A DNA stretch of 64,000 nt. Origin: Acidiferrimicrobium sp. IK. Lineage in GTDB: Bacteria; Actinomycetota; Acidimicrobiia; Acidimicrobiales; Palsa-688. Numbering within the stretch: position 1 is the stretch's first letter; each line of letters starts with the position of its first letter. A program made the position numbers and the translations under genes. Shown in pieces: positions 1-8,349 of this stretch. The DNA lies in NCBI RefSeq assembly GCF_025499425.1, contig NZ_JAIMCB010000005.1, forward strand, positions 248,001-312,000. Direction: 5' to 3'. Below the pieces are notes generated by a model. It was not told the DNA's origin. It did no database searches and saw nothing but the letters and a program-made list of their open reading frames with translations.

Positions 1-710
1 AGCAGCGCGCCGAAGTCGATGACCACCGGCTCGCCGCGCTCGATGCGCCGAGCCCCGGGCCGGTGGTGGGGCATGGCGCCGTTGGGGCCCGACGCCACGA
101 TGGTCTCGAAGGACGGGCCGGCGGCGCCCAGCCGGCGCATCTCGGCGTCGAGGGCGTGAGCGAAGTCGATCTCTCTCGGCCCCTCGGCCAGCATCGGGCG
201 CACCGCGGCCAGAGCCCGGTCGGCGATGGCCGCGGCCCCGGCCAGGCGGGCCAGCTCGCCGGGGTCTTTCACCTTGCGCAGCTCCTCGACGACTCCGACG
301 GTGGCGACCAGCTCGACGTCGGGCCACCAGGTCTCGGCGAACGCCCGCTGCCGGGCCCAGCTGACGTGGGCCGCTTCCAGGCCGAGGCGCGCCGCGGTCG
401 AGCCGACCAGGCCGGCAGCCACCGCACGCTGGTCGGGGGCCGGCGCCACCTCGCAGCGGGCGTCCACGCCGGCGGCGGCGATCTGCTCGGGGGCCTGGGT
501 GCCGTAGCGGCCGTCGGTGACCAGCACCGTCGCACCGGGGAGCACCAGCAGCATCCCGGCGGACCCGGTGAAACCGCTCAGGTAGCGGATGTTGGTCAAG
601 CTGGTGACGACCAGCCCGTCCACCCCGGCGTCGCCGAGACGGTCCCGGAGCCGCCCCAGGCGCCCGGCGGTGTCCATCGGGGTCAGCTCCGCCACCGGCG
701 TCAAAGTCAT
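1..710 (-). CDS. pepP: Xaa-Pro aminopeptidase, M24 family (5' part; runs off the window)
   Basis: This is the N-terminal 236 or so codons of a cytosolic metallopeptidase that removes an N-terminal residue preceding proline. The creatinase-like N-terminal domain is recognisable (NIRYLSGFTGSAGMLLV, then LVTDGRYGTQAPEQ), followed by the start of the pita-bread domain (FETIVASGPNGAMPHH and VVIDFGALL). The first His of the active site (in MPHH) and the metal-ligand Asp of VIDFG are visible; the rest lies beyond base 1. The ATG at 708-710 starts 53 bases after the pilD stop. Placement after aroQ agrees with the aroC-K-B-Q-pepP order of other actinobacteria. The family is clear; the exact start is likely. 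Confidence 0.9.
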   Translation of the reverse strand, partial: MTLTPVAELTPMDTAGRLGRLRDRLGDAGVDGLVVTSLTNIRYLSGFTGSAGMLLVLPGATVLVTDGRYGTQAPEQIAAAGVDARCEVAPAPDQRAVAAGLVGSTAARLGLEAAHVSWARQRAFAETWWPDVELVATVGVVEELRKVKDPGELARLAGAAAIADRALAAVRPMLAEGPREIDFAHALDAEMRRLGAAGPSFETIVASGPNGAMPHHRPGARRIERGEPVVIDFGAL

Positions 711-762
711 CCGACCTTGCTACCACCCGCCGCGAGGTTCGGGGGCGGGCGGTGCCGGCCGG

Positions 763-1548
763 TCAGGACCCGGGGCGCAGGAGGTGGCCGAAGGGGCCGC
801 CGGCGAACACCGCGACCACCGCCCCGACGGCGAGGAACACGCCGTAGGGCATCTTCGTCTTACGCCCGGCCTTCCCTGCGCCGATCAGGCCGCCCATCAC
901 CGCGATGCCGGTGACGTTGGCGACGAGGAACGCCAAGATGACGTAGCTCACCCCGAGCCAGCCGAGCATCACTCCGATCACCGCGGCCAGGCGCACGTCG
1001 CCGAAGCCGAGCCACGCCGGGTTGACGAAGTTGAGGGCGAAGAACAGCCCGAAGGCCACCGCGCCGCACGCCGCCGCGACTGCCAGACGGCTCCACTGCC
1101 CCTGCGCCGCGGCGGCGACGACGAGCACCGCGGCGGTGAGGATGCCGGTCGGGTAGACGATCTTCTTCGGGAGCAGGTAGCGCTCCAGGTCGACGGCGGC
1201 CAGGGCGAGCAGACCGGCGAAGAACACGACCACCGCCGGCAGGGTCGGCGACCACCCGAAGCGCAGCCCGGCGCCGACGAACAGCACCCCGGTCAGCGCT
1301 TCGAGCGCCGGGTAGCGGGCGGAGATCGCCTGGTGGCAGCCGCGGCAGCGACCCCGGAGCACCATCCACGACACCACCGGGATGTTGTCGCGGGGGCGGA
1401 TGGCCGCGCCGCATCCGGGGCACGCCGAGCGGGGGTGGGCGACGGACATGCCGGCGGGGACCCGGTAGACGACCACGTTGAGGAACGACCCGATGGTCAG
1501 CCCGAACAGGGCGCAGCAAAGCAGCAGCGGCAGCACCGGCAAGGTCAC
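763..1548 (-). CDS. pilD: Type IV prepilin peptidase / N-methyltransferase (A24)
   Basis: An integral-membrane aspartyl protease of 261 aa that cleaves the leader of class III prepilins and methylates the new N-terminus. The N-terminal domain has the four-cysteine zinc motif (C43, C46, C68, C71 in CPGC and CRGC). The two catalytic aspartates are D120 (AAVDLERYLLP) and D184 in the GFGDV motif. About seven hydrophobic segments are visible. Its substrates are the prepilins encoded at 14-19 kb in this window. It lies apart from them, after aroQ (63-base gap), on the same strand as the aro genes, so it may be transcribed with chorismate genes rather than with the pilus operon. Confidence 0.95.
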   Translation of the reverse strand: MTLPVLPLLLCCALFGLTIGSFLNVVVYRVPAGMSVAHPRSACPGCGAAIRPRDNIPVVSWMVLRGRCRGCHQAISARYPALEALTGVLFVGAGLRFGWSPTLPAVVVFFAGLLALAAVDLERYLLPKKIVYPTGILTAAVLVVAAAAQGQWSRLAVAAACGAVAFGLFFALNFVNPAWLGFGDVRLAAVIGVMLGWLGVSYVILAFLVANVTGIAVMGGLIGAGKAGRKTKMPYGVFLAVGAVVAVFAGGPFGHLLRPGS

Positions 1549-1611
1549 CTCTGTCTCATCGGCCGTTCCCGTCCCGGCCTTGACCCGTCCCGCCCTCGAC
1601 CCGGCCGGCGA

Positions 1612-2061
1612 TCAGCGGGCCGGGGCCAGCAGGGACGCGACCGCGTCGAGGGCCAGGCGGTAGCCGGCACCCCCCAGCCCGGCGATGACCGCGGTGGCGA
1701 CCGGGGTGACCACCGACGTGTGCCGCCAGGCGTCGCGTCCTCCCGGGTTGGACAGGTGCAGCTCCACGACCGGGCCGTCGAAGGCGGCCAGCGCGTCGTG
1801 CAGCGCCCACGAGTAGTGGGTCAGGGCGCCGGCGTTGACCACGATCGCCGCGGCCCGGCCCCGGGCGGCGTGGACCGCCTCCACGATGGTCCCCTCGTGG
1901 TCGGATTGGAGGTGCTCGACCGCCAGGCCCGCCGCCGCCCCAGCCGCTACGGCCGTCTCCACGTGGTCGGCGAGCGTGGCCGTCCCGTATATCTCGGGCT
2001 GGCGGGCGCCGAGCAGCCCGAGGTTGGGGCCCGACAGCAGCAGCACCAGCGGCGGGCTCAC
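1612..2061 (-). CDS. aroQ: 3-dehydroquinate dehydratase, type II
   Basis: Third step of the shikimate pathway, 3-dehydroquinate to 3-dehydroshikimate. The 149-aa length is normal for the type II (dodecameric) enzyme. The GPNLGLLGARQPEIYG loop carries the catalytic Tyr and flexible Arg, followed by QSDHEGTIVE, NAGALTHYSWALHDA and VVELHLSNP, which supply the other active-site residues. The GTG start at 2059-2061 overlaps the aroB stop in a GTGA, so translation is coupled. The longer reading frame running upstream is an aroB shadow. Confidence 0.95.
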   Translation of the reverse strand: MSPPLVLLLSGPNLGLLGARQPEIYGTATLADHVETAVAAGAAAGLAVEHLQSDHEGTIVEAVHAARGRAAAIVVNAGALTHYSWALHDALAAFDGPVVELHLSNPGGRDAWRHTSVVTPVATAVIAGLGGAGYRLALDAVASLLAPAR

Positions 2062-3062
2062 CGCATCTCCGCCAGGGTGGCGGTCACGGCTTCGGGGTCG
2101 ACGCCGGTGACGACCTGCAGGCCGGCGGGCCCGTCGAGCACGAAGGTCAGCCCTCGCGCGGTGGCCTTCTTGTCGCGGCCCATCGCGGCGAGCAGCGCCG
2201 GCGCCTCTACTCCCTCTGGGAGCCGGTCGGGCAGGTCGTAGGAGCGGACCAGGTGCTCGTGCTCCTCGACCCGGTCGTCGCCGACGCGCCCGAGGCGGCG
2301 GGCCAGGCGGGCCGCGAACACCAGCCCGACGGCGACCGCCTCGCCGTGGCGCAGGTTGTAGTGCCCGACGGTCTCTATGGCGTGGGCCAGGGTGTGGCCG
2401 TAGTTGAGCAGCGCCCGGCCGCCCGACTCCCGTTCGTCGTCGCCGACCACCCGGGCCTTGCAGGCCACGCACGCGGCGACGGCTTCGTCGAGGGGCATGT
2501 CGCGCAGGCCTTCGACGCCGAGGAACGCGTACTTGGCCATCTCGCCCCGGCCGCTGCGGTACTCCCGCTCGGGAAGGGTGCCGAGCGTCTCGATGTCGCA
2601 GAGCACCGCGGAGGGCTGCCAGAACGCACCGACGAGGTTTTTTCCTTCCGGCAGGTTGACGCCGGTCTTGCCGCCGATCGCCGCGTCGACCTGCCCGAGG
2701 AGGGTGGTGGCGACGTGGACCACCGCCACCCCGCGCATGTACAGCGCGGCGGCGAAACCGGCGACGTCGGTGACCATCCCGCCCCCGACGGCCACCACCA
2801 CGTCGGCGCGCGTCAAACCCCAACGGGCGAACCCGCGGCACAGCTCCTCGACGGTCTCCATGTTCTTGGCGTCCTCACCGCCGTCGATGAGAAAAGTGCG
2901 CTGGTCGATGCCGGCGTCCACCGTCCAGGGGATGTCCTCCTGGGTGACCACCGCCGCCTTGGCGGCCCCCACGGGGATCACCTCGCCGAGCCGGTGGCGG
3001 GCCCCCGAACCGACCAGCACCCGGTAGGACCGGTCGGCGAGGGGCACCTCGAGCTCAAGCAC
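2058..3062 (-). CDS. aroB: 3-dehydroquinate synthase
   Basis: Second step of the shikimate pathway, converting DAHP to 3-dehydroquinate with NAD and a divalent metal. NAD- and metal-site motifs are present: DGGEDAKNMETVEEL, VGGGMVTDVAGFAAALYMRG, DAAIGGKTGVNLPEGKN and the late LNYGHTLAHAIE with a metal-ligand His. At 334 aa it is slightly shorter than the roughly 360 aa norm, mostly by a short N-terminus. It overlaps aroK by 8 bases and aroQ by 4, so aroK-aroB-aroQ are translationally coupled. Confidence 0.96.
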   Translation of the reverse strand: MLELEVPLADRSYRVLVGSGARHRLGEVIPVGAAKAAVVTQEDIPWTVDAGIDQRTFLIDGGEDAKNMETVEELCRGFARWGLTRADVVVAVGGGMVTDVAGFAAALYMRGVAVVHVATTLLGQVDAAIGGKTGVNLPEGKNLVGAFWQPSAVLCDIETLGTLPEREYRSGRGEMAKYAFLGVEGLRDMPLDEAVAACVACKARVVGDDERESGGRALLNYGHTLAHAIETVGHYNLRHGEAVAVGLVFAARLARRLGRVGDDRVEEHEHLVRSYDLPDRLPEGVEAPALLAAMGRDKKATARGLTFVLDGPAGLQVVTGVDPEAVTATLAEMR

Positions 3063-3627
3063 CAGACGCCGCCTTCGCCGCTCGCACCTCGAGGATGGCG
3101 TCGACGATCTGCTCGGGGGTCCGGTCGTCGACGTCGACGGCGACCTCGGCCAGATCGGCGTACACCGGCCGGCGCACGTCGTAGAGGGCCGCCAGCGCCC
3201 CCGCGGGGTCGCCGTCGAGCAGCGGCCGGCCGGCCCCCGCCCCGACCCGGGCCACCAGCGTCTCGGTCCTGGCCCGGAGCCACACGACCAGCCCCCCGCC
3301 CCGGATCCGGTCCCGGTTGGCCGGGTCGAGGACCGCGCCCCCGGCGACGGCCACCACGACCGGCTGCGAGGAGCTCACCGCGTCGGCGAGCACCGCGGCC
3401 TCCTCCACCCGAAACGCTGACTCCCCCTGGCTGTGCCATATCTCCGGCACGGTCTGGCCGGTCCGGCGCTTGATCTCGTCGTCGCTGTCGAGGTACGGCC
3501 AGCCCAAGCGGGCGGCCAGGCGGTGGCCGACGGTCGACTTGCCGGCGCCCATCATGCCGATGAGCAGGATCCGCTCTGGGCCGGCGCGCTCGGGGCCCTG
3601 CGGCTCGGGGCGGTCCGGGCCGGTCAC
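3055..3627 (-). CDS. aroK: Shikimate kinase
   Basis: ATP-dependent 3-phosphorylation of shikimate, cytosolic, 190 aa. The Walker A loop GMMGAGKST is at about residues 24-32. The substrate-binding DSDDEI follows, then RVEEA. The usual GGG motif reads AGGAVLDP. The start is the GTG at 3625-3627, which overlaps the aroC stop in a GTGA; this leaves a short Pro/Glu-rich N-terminal tail of about 18 residues before the kinase fold. No aroK-aroB fusion is present. Confidence 0.95.
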   Translation of the reverse strand: MTGPDRPEPQGPERAGPERILLIGMMGAGKSTVGHRLAARLGWPYLDSDDEIKRRTGQTVPEIWHSQGESAFRVEEAAVLADAVSSSQPVVVAVAGGAVLDPANRDRIRGGGLVVWLRARTETLVARVGAGAGRPLLDGDPAGALAALYDVRRPVYADLAEVAVDVDDRTPEQIVDAILEVRAAKAASGA

Positions 3628-4778
3628 GCCAGCGACGCGAGGTAGGCGTCGCGGTTGCGGACGATCTCCGCCACCGAGTCGCCGCCGAACTTGCGCACCG
3701 CCTCGTTGGCCAGCACCAGCGCCATCATCGTCTCCGCCACCACCCCCATCGCGGGCACCGCGGTGACGTCGGTGCGCTCCTTGAACGACACGGTCTCCTC
3801 TTTGGTCTCCACGTCGACGGTCTTTAGGACCGGGCGGTTCAAGGTGGCGAGCGGCTTCATCGCGACGCGGGCGACGACCGGCTCGCCGTTGGTGATGCCC
3901 CCCTCGATGCCGCCGCTCCAGTTGGACTCCCGCTGGTAGGTGCCGGTGGCCGCGTCCCAGCTGATCGGGTCGTGGGCCTCGGAGCCCCGGCGGGATGCGA
4001 CGTCGAACCCGTCGCCGATCTCGACCCCCTTGACCGCCTGGATGGAAAGCATGGCCTGCGCCAGGAGACCGTCGAGCTTGCGGTCCCAGTGGACGTGACT
4101 CCCGAGCCCGACGGGCACGCCGTAGGCGATGACCTCGGCGACGCCGCCGAGCGAGTCACCGACCTTCGCCGCGGCCTTGATCTCGGCGACCATCGCGTCC
4201 TCCGCTTCGGGGTCGAAGCAGCGCACCTGGGAGGCGTCCACCGCGGCGAGGTCCTCGGGGCGGGGCCGGCGGGGTGACTTGGCGGCGACCGGCCCCATCT
4301 GCACGATGTGGCTGACGACTTGGATTCCGAGCTCCGCGAGGAGCGCCTTGGCCACCGCCCCGGCGGCGACACGGGCCGCGGTCTCCCGCGCCGATGCCCG
4401 CTCCAGGACGTCGCGGGCGTCGCTGAACCCGTACTTCTGCATGCCGGGCAGGTCGGCGTGGCCCGGCCTGGGCTTGGTGAGGGGCTTCTCGGTGGCGCCG
4501 GCGGCCGGCGACATCTCCTGCTCCCACTTCGGCCACTCGGTGTTGGCGATCTCGATGGCGACGGGCGACCCGAGGGTCCGGCCGTGGCGGACCCCGCCGA
4601 TCAGGGTCAGCTGGTCCTGCTCGAAGCGCATGCGCGGCCCCCGCCCGTATCCCAGGCGCCGGCGGGCCAGCTCGGCTTGGATGGCCTCCACGGTTACGGT
4701 GAGGCCGGCCGGGAGGCCTTCGACGATGACGACCAGTCCCTGGCCGTGGGACTCGCCGGCGGTGAGGTAGCGCAGCAC
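3624..4778 (-). CDS. aroC: Chorismate synthase
   Basis: Last step of the shikimate pathway, EPSP to chorismate using reduced FMN. Family signatures include LRYLTAGESHGQGL at the N-terminus, GRTLGSPVAIEIANTEWPKW, PGHADLPGMQKYGF, SARETAARVAAGAVA, and the C-terminal ALVLANEAVRKFGGD. I chose the GTG at 4776-4778 (384 aa) because it gives the canonical beginning. An in-frame ATG at 4811 would add 11 unconserved residues. First gene of the aroC-K-B-Q run, divergent from the LAXTG surface protein. Confidence 0.96.
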   Translation of the reverse strand: MLRYLTAGESHGQGLVVIVEGLPAGLTVTVEAIQAELARRRLGYGRGPRMRFEQDQLTLIGGVRHGRTLGSPVAIEIANTEWPKWEQEMSPAAGATEKPLTKPRPGHADLPGMQKYGFSDARDVLERASARETAARVAAGAVAKALLAELGIQVVSHIVQMGPVAAKSPRRPRPEDLAAVDASQVRCFDPEAEDAMVAEIKAAAKVGDSLGGVAEVIAYGVPVGLGSHVHWDRKLDGLLAQAMLSIQAVKGVEIGDGFDVASRRGSEAHDPISWDAATGTYQRESNWSGGIEGGITNGEPVVARVAMKPLATLNRPVLKTVDVETKEETVSFKERTDVTAVPAMGVVAETMMALVLANEAVRKFGGDSVAEIVRNRDAYLASLA

Positions 4779-4785
4779 GGAGGCG

Positions 4786-4791
4786 ATCCTA
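4786..4791 (-). promoter_or_regulatory. Candidate -10 element for leaderless aroC transcript
   Basis: On the minus strand, TAGGAT lies exactly 7 bases before the aroC GTG. That is the geometry of leaderless actinobacterial mRNAs (TANNNT, then start codon at +1). The same bases also contain an AGGA that could act as a ribosome site for a leadered mRNA. No good -35 hexamer is visible 17 bases upstream. The 74-base divergent spacer to the surface-protein gene must also hold that gene's promoter; that gene has no Shine-Dalgarno either. Confidence 0.35.
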
Positions 4792-4852
4792 CAAGCCGCG
4801 GGCACCCCCACCCCGGGCTCAAGGACTAGTCCGATCTGCCGATATTCCTCGT

Positions 4853-6760
4853 ATGTCTTCTACGTCGAGGCGGAAGCGGCGCCGCAAGGGGTCTTTGCGC
4901 GTCGCGGGGGTGATGGCCTCCCTGGCGGGCGGCCCCGTCCTCCTGTCGGGTGTGGCGTTCGGGGCCAGCCCCGCGACCCAGCCCGTCCCCCAAGGCCTCA
5001 CCGTCGGCCAGTCCGTCGGGGAAGCGGTCCTCGGGGCGCCGGTCACCGTCACCCTGACCGCCACCGCGCCGACCGGCCAAGGCGCGTACGGCCTGGTCCT
5101 AACCGACACCCTCCCTGCCGGCGCCAGCTACGTGGGCGGCTCCGCGGTGCTGACCATCGGCGGGGTGACCATCCCCCTCCCCCTCGATGTCCGGGCCGTG
5201 GCGTCCCCCGCCCAGGACGGCACCCAGGTGCTAGTCATCCGGGGCATCCCCGACCTGCCGGCGGGCACCACCGCCGCGGTCAGCTTCCAGCTCAACACCG
5301 ACGCGACGCTCAACGCGGTGGTCGGCCTCCGGGGTCAGGCGGTGGCCAGCGCAGTACGCGGCACCGGCGTCCCCCTCTACGCTCAGGGACTCCCCCTGCT
5401 GGCCTCTCCCGCCGCGGCGGAGCAGGCCGGCCCGGCGCCGGCTTCGGCGACGGTAAGCGCGTTCGGTCTGAAGGTCACCGACTCGGGCGCCCCGCACCTG
5501 GCGACGCCGTCTGCCCCCTCGGGGACGACCACCGAGACCATAACCCTGAGCGAGGCGCCCGGCCTGTCCCCCACCTCGGCAGGCGTGGACGTCTACCTCC
5601 CCGCCGGCGTCACCCTGGCTCCCGGGGCTGGGCGCGGGTCCGCCGCGTCTGCCGGCGCGACCCCGCCGCCGGCCTCGGCCACCTCCGTGTCGCTGCTGAG
5701 CGATCCGAGCCGGCCTTCCCTTCCCGCGGTGCCGGTCAGCGCCCCTGCGCCGCCGACGCCTCCGACGCCGGGCAGCGCGCCGGTGCCACCCCCGCCTTCG
5801 GCGTCGTTCACCGACGTCCACTGGGACGTCGCCTCCGTCGGGCCCGACGCTCCCGCCACCTTGTCGGTGACCCTCGACGTGCCCGCCGGCGGAGCCGCGG
5901 TGCTGGTCACCGCGTCGGGGTCGACGACCGTCGCTCCCGCGCCGGTCGCTGCCGGGTCGGTCTCTTCTGGGTCGGTCTCTGCTGCGGCTGTCTCTCCTTC
6001 TGCCGCTGGTGGCTCGGCCGCTGGCGCTGGGACGCCCGCTGGGACTGGGACTGGAGCTGGCGTCCAGGCTGCGCCGGTGGTCTCATCGCAGGCGACGGTC
6101 GACTCCATCGCCGCAGTGCCGCCCCCGCCGCCACCCCCGCCCCCCGCTGCGCCTGCGCCTGTGGCTGCGCCCGCCCCGGCACCTACACCCGCCCCGGCGC
6201 CTGCGCCTGCTTCCGCTCCGGCGCCTGCCCCTGCTTCCGCTCCTGCCGCTGCAGCCTCCCCCGCCGGGTCGAGCACCGGGGGGCTGACGGATTCGGTGAC
6301 CCTTCACAAGTCGGTAAGCGCACCCTCGCTCAGCATCGGCGGGGCGACCTCGCCGCAAGGCGGAGCCTCCACCCAGGCCTCTTCGCGGACGCTTCGCGCC
6401 GCGATCATCACCACCTCCTCCACGACCACCCCGACCACCGACGCCCCTACCACCCCCACCACCGCAGCAGGTTCAGCCGCAGTCACCACCAGCCGCGACC
6501 CGTTCGTGGCCCCCGGCACCCAGACGGCCACCCCGCCCGCGTCGACGACCCCAACGACGACCCAGCCGAACCTGGTCACCTCCGTCACGGGCACCGCGAC
6601 CCCCTCCGCACCCCTCGCCTACACCGGCTCCCAGGTCCAAGACGAGTTCCTCGTGGCGATGCTGGCCATCCTCGCCGGCGCCGCGCTGGCCGCCGGCGCA
6701 GTGTCCCGGCACCGTTCGCCCCTCCTCCCCGGCGAGACGGCGGCGGCAGCTGGCCGCTAG
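4853..6760 (+). CDS. Secreted surface protein with LAXTG (class E sortase) anchor
   Basis: A 635-aa wall-anchored protein of unknown function. A basic N-region (RRKRRRKG) and a hydrophobic stretch ending near AFGA form a signal peptide. Residues of about 45-150 resemble the DUF11/conserved-repeat beta-sandwich (LVLTDTLPAGASYVGG, GTTAAVSFQLNTDA). A long Ala/Pro/Ser/Thr-rich stalk follows, with a run of nine prolines and many AP/PAP repeats near residues 420-470. The C-terminus is a sorting signal: LAYTG at residues 588-592 (bases 6614-6628), then a 19-residue hydrophobic span, then SRHR. LAXTG is the motif of class E sortases in high-GC actinobacteria. No sortase gene is in the window. Divergent from aroC, convergent with the conservon. 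Confidence 0.85.
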   Translation: MSSTSRRKRRRKGSLRVAGVMASLAGGPVLLSGVAFGASPATQPVPQGLTVGQSVGEAVLGAPVTVTLTATAPTGQGAYGLVLTDTLPAGASYVGGSAVLTIGGVTIPLPLDVRAVASPAQDGTQVLVIRGIPDLPAGTTAAVSFQLNTDATLNAVVGLRGQAVASAVRGTGVPLYAQGLPLLASPAAAEQAGPAPASATVSAFGLKVTDSGAPHLATPSAPSGTTTETITLSEAPGLSPTSAGVDVYLPAGVTLAPGAGRGSAASAGATPPPASATSVSLLSDPSRPSLPAVPVSAPAPPTPPTPGSAPVPPPPSASFTDVHWDVASVGPDAPATLSVTLDVPAGGAAVLVTASGSTTVAPAPVAAGSVSSGSVSAAAVSPSAAGGSAAGAGTPAGTGTGAGVQAAPVVSSQATVDSIAAVPPPPPPPPPAAPAPVAAPAPAPTPAPAPAPASAPAPAPASAPAAAASPAGSSTGGLTDSVTLHKSVSAPSLSIGGATSPQGGASTQASSRTLRAAIITTSSTTTPTTDAPTTPTTAAGSAAVTTSRDPFVAPGTQTATPPASTTPTTTQPNLVTSVTGTATPSAPLAYTGSQVQDEFLVAMLAILAGAALAAGAVSRHRSPLLPGETAAAAGR

Positions 6761-6928
6761 CTCACCGCCCTCGCCGGCGGCGGGCGGCCTCGCCCCCGGA
6801 GGGCGTTGGCCGACAGCACCGACACTGTGGGCACCGCCTGGGGCCGCCGGCCCTGCGCCTACAGCTATCAGGACGGGGCGTGCTGTGTAAGGAAGCGTCA
6901 GTACCCGGCGCTCCGGCGCGGGCGTAGC

Positions 6929-6970
6929 GGCACCAATTCCGGCTGGCGGCACCAATCTGGTGGCACCAAT
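6929..6970. repeat. Three short direct repeats (GGCACCAAT)
   Basis: GGCACCAAT occurs at 6929-6937, 6948-6956 and 6962-6970, just past the stop of the GTPase gene in the 218-base convergent spacer between it and the surface-protein gene. The spacing is uneven (19 and 14 bases). Function unknown; no clear terminator hairpin with a U-run is seen in this spacer. Confidence 0.4.
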
Positions 6971-6978
6971 CGGGAGTT

Positions 6979-7554
6979 TCAGCCGGCCGTCTTGATGCGC
7001 AGGATCAGTTGCAGCAGCTCGAGGAGCACGTCGCGACACGACGAGCGCAGCCTTGCGTCGCAGTCGAGGACCGGAACGGTCTCGGCCAGCCCGAGTGCGT
7101 CGCGCACATCGGCGGTGCGGTAGTGACGACCCCCGGCGAATTGGTTGACCCCGATCACGAACGGGATCCGGCGCCGCTCGAAGTAGTCGACCGCGTTGAA
7201 GCACTCGTCGAAGCGACGGGTGTCGACGAGGACCACCGCGCCGAGCGCGCCGGTGACCAGGTCGTCCCACATGAAGGTGAAGCGCTCCTGGCCGGGAGCG
7301 CCGAAGAGGTACATGACCAGCCGGCGGTCGACGGTCAGGCGGCCGAAGTCCATGGCCACGGTCGTGGAGGTCTTCGTGGCCACTGCGCTGGCGTCGTCGA
7401 CGCCCGTCGCGACGTCGGTCATGGCCGCCTCGGTCCGCAGCGGCTCGATCTCGGAGATGGCGCCGACGAAGGTGGTTTTGCCGACACCGAAACCGCCGGC
7501 GACGACGAACTTCACGGCGGTGACGTGCCGGGAAGGTTCAGAGGGATTTGACAC
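6979..7554 (-). CDS. Conservon Ras-like GTPase (CvnD type)
   Basis: A 191-aa small GTP-binding protein, last gene of a four-gene conservon. It has the P-loop GGFGVGKTT, a switch II-like LFGAPGQERF, and GVNQFAG in place of the usual NKxD guanine-specificity loop, as is typical for this actinobacterial family distantly related to MglA. Conservon proteins are thought to form a membrane-associated, GPCR-like signalling complex. It overlaps the DUF742 gene by 17 bases. Proximity to the pilus operon suggests a role in pilus control, which is inference. Confidence 0.9.
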   Translation of the reverse strand: MSNPSEPSRHVTAVKFVVAGGFGVGKTTFVGAISEIEPLRTEAAMTDVATGVDDASAVATKTSTTVAMDFGRLTVDRRLVMYLFGAPGQERFTFMWDDLVTGALGAVVLVDTRRFDECFNAVDYFERRRIPFVIGVNQFAGGRHYRTADVRDALGLAETVPVLDCDARLRSSCRDVLLELLQLILRIKTAG

Positions 7555-7900
7555 GTTCGATCATCCTGGTGAGCGCGGACACTTCGATGTCCGTTGGATC
7601 GGTCAGGTGCATCTCGAGGACGCCCGTGTCCAACAGGTCGCCGATGAGGATGGTGGTGACGCCGAGAGGCAGAGCAGTGTGGGCGCTCACTTCGGCGACA
7701 GAGATGGGGCCGCCCTGGCAGGCTTCGACGATGGCTGCCTGTTCGGGCAGCGAAGGGCGGGTGCCGGCCTCATAGGCCAGTTCGACCATGGTTTCCATCC
7801 GGACGTCGGCGCGCGAGCTCCTGGTCCGCCCCCCAGTCATTACGAAGGGGCGGACCACATCAGGCTCAGAGCCCTGCGACCACACGGCGGGATCGTCCAT
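7538..7900 (-). CDS. DUF742 protein (CvnC type)
   Basis: A 120-aa winged-helix-like conservon component. It has the characteristic beginning (VRPFVMTGGRTR), followed by LPEQAAIVEACQGGPISVAEVSAHTALPLGVTTILIGDLLDTGVLEMH, the family's core, broken up here only by description. It sits 8 bases after the roadblock gene and overlaps the GTPase gene, so the three are co-translated. The biochemical role of DUF742 proteins is not established; they are thought to link the sensor complex to output. Confidence 0.88.
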   Translation of the reverse strand: MDDPAVWSQGSEPDVVRPFVMTGGRTRSSRADVRMETMVELAYEAGTRPSLPEQAAIVEACQGGPISVAEVSAHTALPLGVTTILIGDLLDTGVLEMHLTDPTDIEVSALTRMIERVKSL

Positions 7901-7908
7901 GGCTGTCG

Positions 7909-8334
7909 CTAGCGGAGCACGGCGCTGCGCAGCTCCGCTACGAGCGCGGGCGTGAGGATGCCCCCGACCCGTTCGAGGAGCAGCGAGGTCTGGTAGCCGA
8001 CAAGGCCGACGTCACAGTTCGACGTGGCGACGACCCCGATGCTCGAACCGTCGGAGATCGACGACACGAACAGGAAGCCGCCGTCCATGGCGACGATCAC
8101 CTGGCTGAGCGGCTCGAAGCCGAAGGCTCGGGCCGTACCCCTGCCGAGCCCGACCAGCCCGGAGATGATGGCGGCCACCTGCTCGGCTCCGGCCCGGTCG
8201 AGGGTCTTCGACATTGCCATCAGCAGGCCGTCGGAGGAGACGGCGACCGCGTCGCAGACACCGGCGCTGCTCTCGACGAAGTTGTTCAGCAACCAGTTGA
8301 AGTTGCTGACGTCCTCGGTGGTGACGGTGGTCAT
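7909..8334 (-). CDS. Roadblock/LC7 domain protein (CvnB type)
   Basis: A 141-aa roadblock/LC7 protein, the class that acts as partner or GAP of small GTPases (MglB is the best-known bacterial example). Typical features are the long first helix NFNWLLNNFVESSAGV, then AVAVSSDGLLMAMSK and VIVAMDGGFLFVSSISDGSSIGV. It lies 15 bases after the sensor-kinase gene and pairs naturally with the GTPase two genes downstream. Confidence 0.9.
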   Translation of the reverse strand: MTTVTTEDVSNFNWLLNNFVESSAGVCDAVAVSSDGLLMAMSKTLDRAGAEQVAAIISGLVGLGRGTARAFGFEPLSQVIVAMDGGFLFVSSISDGSSIGVVATSNCDVGLVGYQTSLLLERVGGILTPALVAELRSAVLR

Positions 8335-8349
8335 CGTGGCAGTGCCTTC

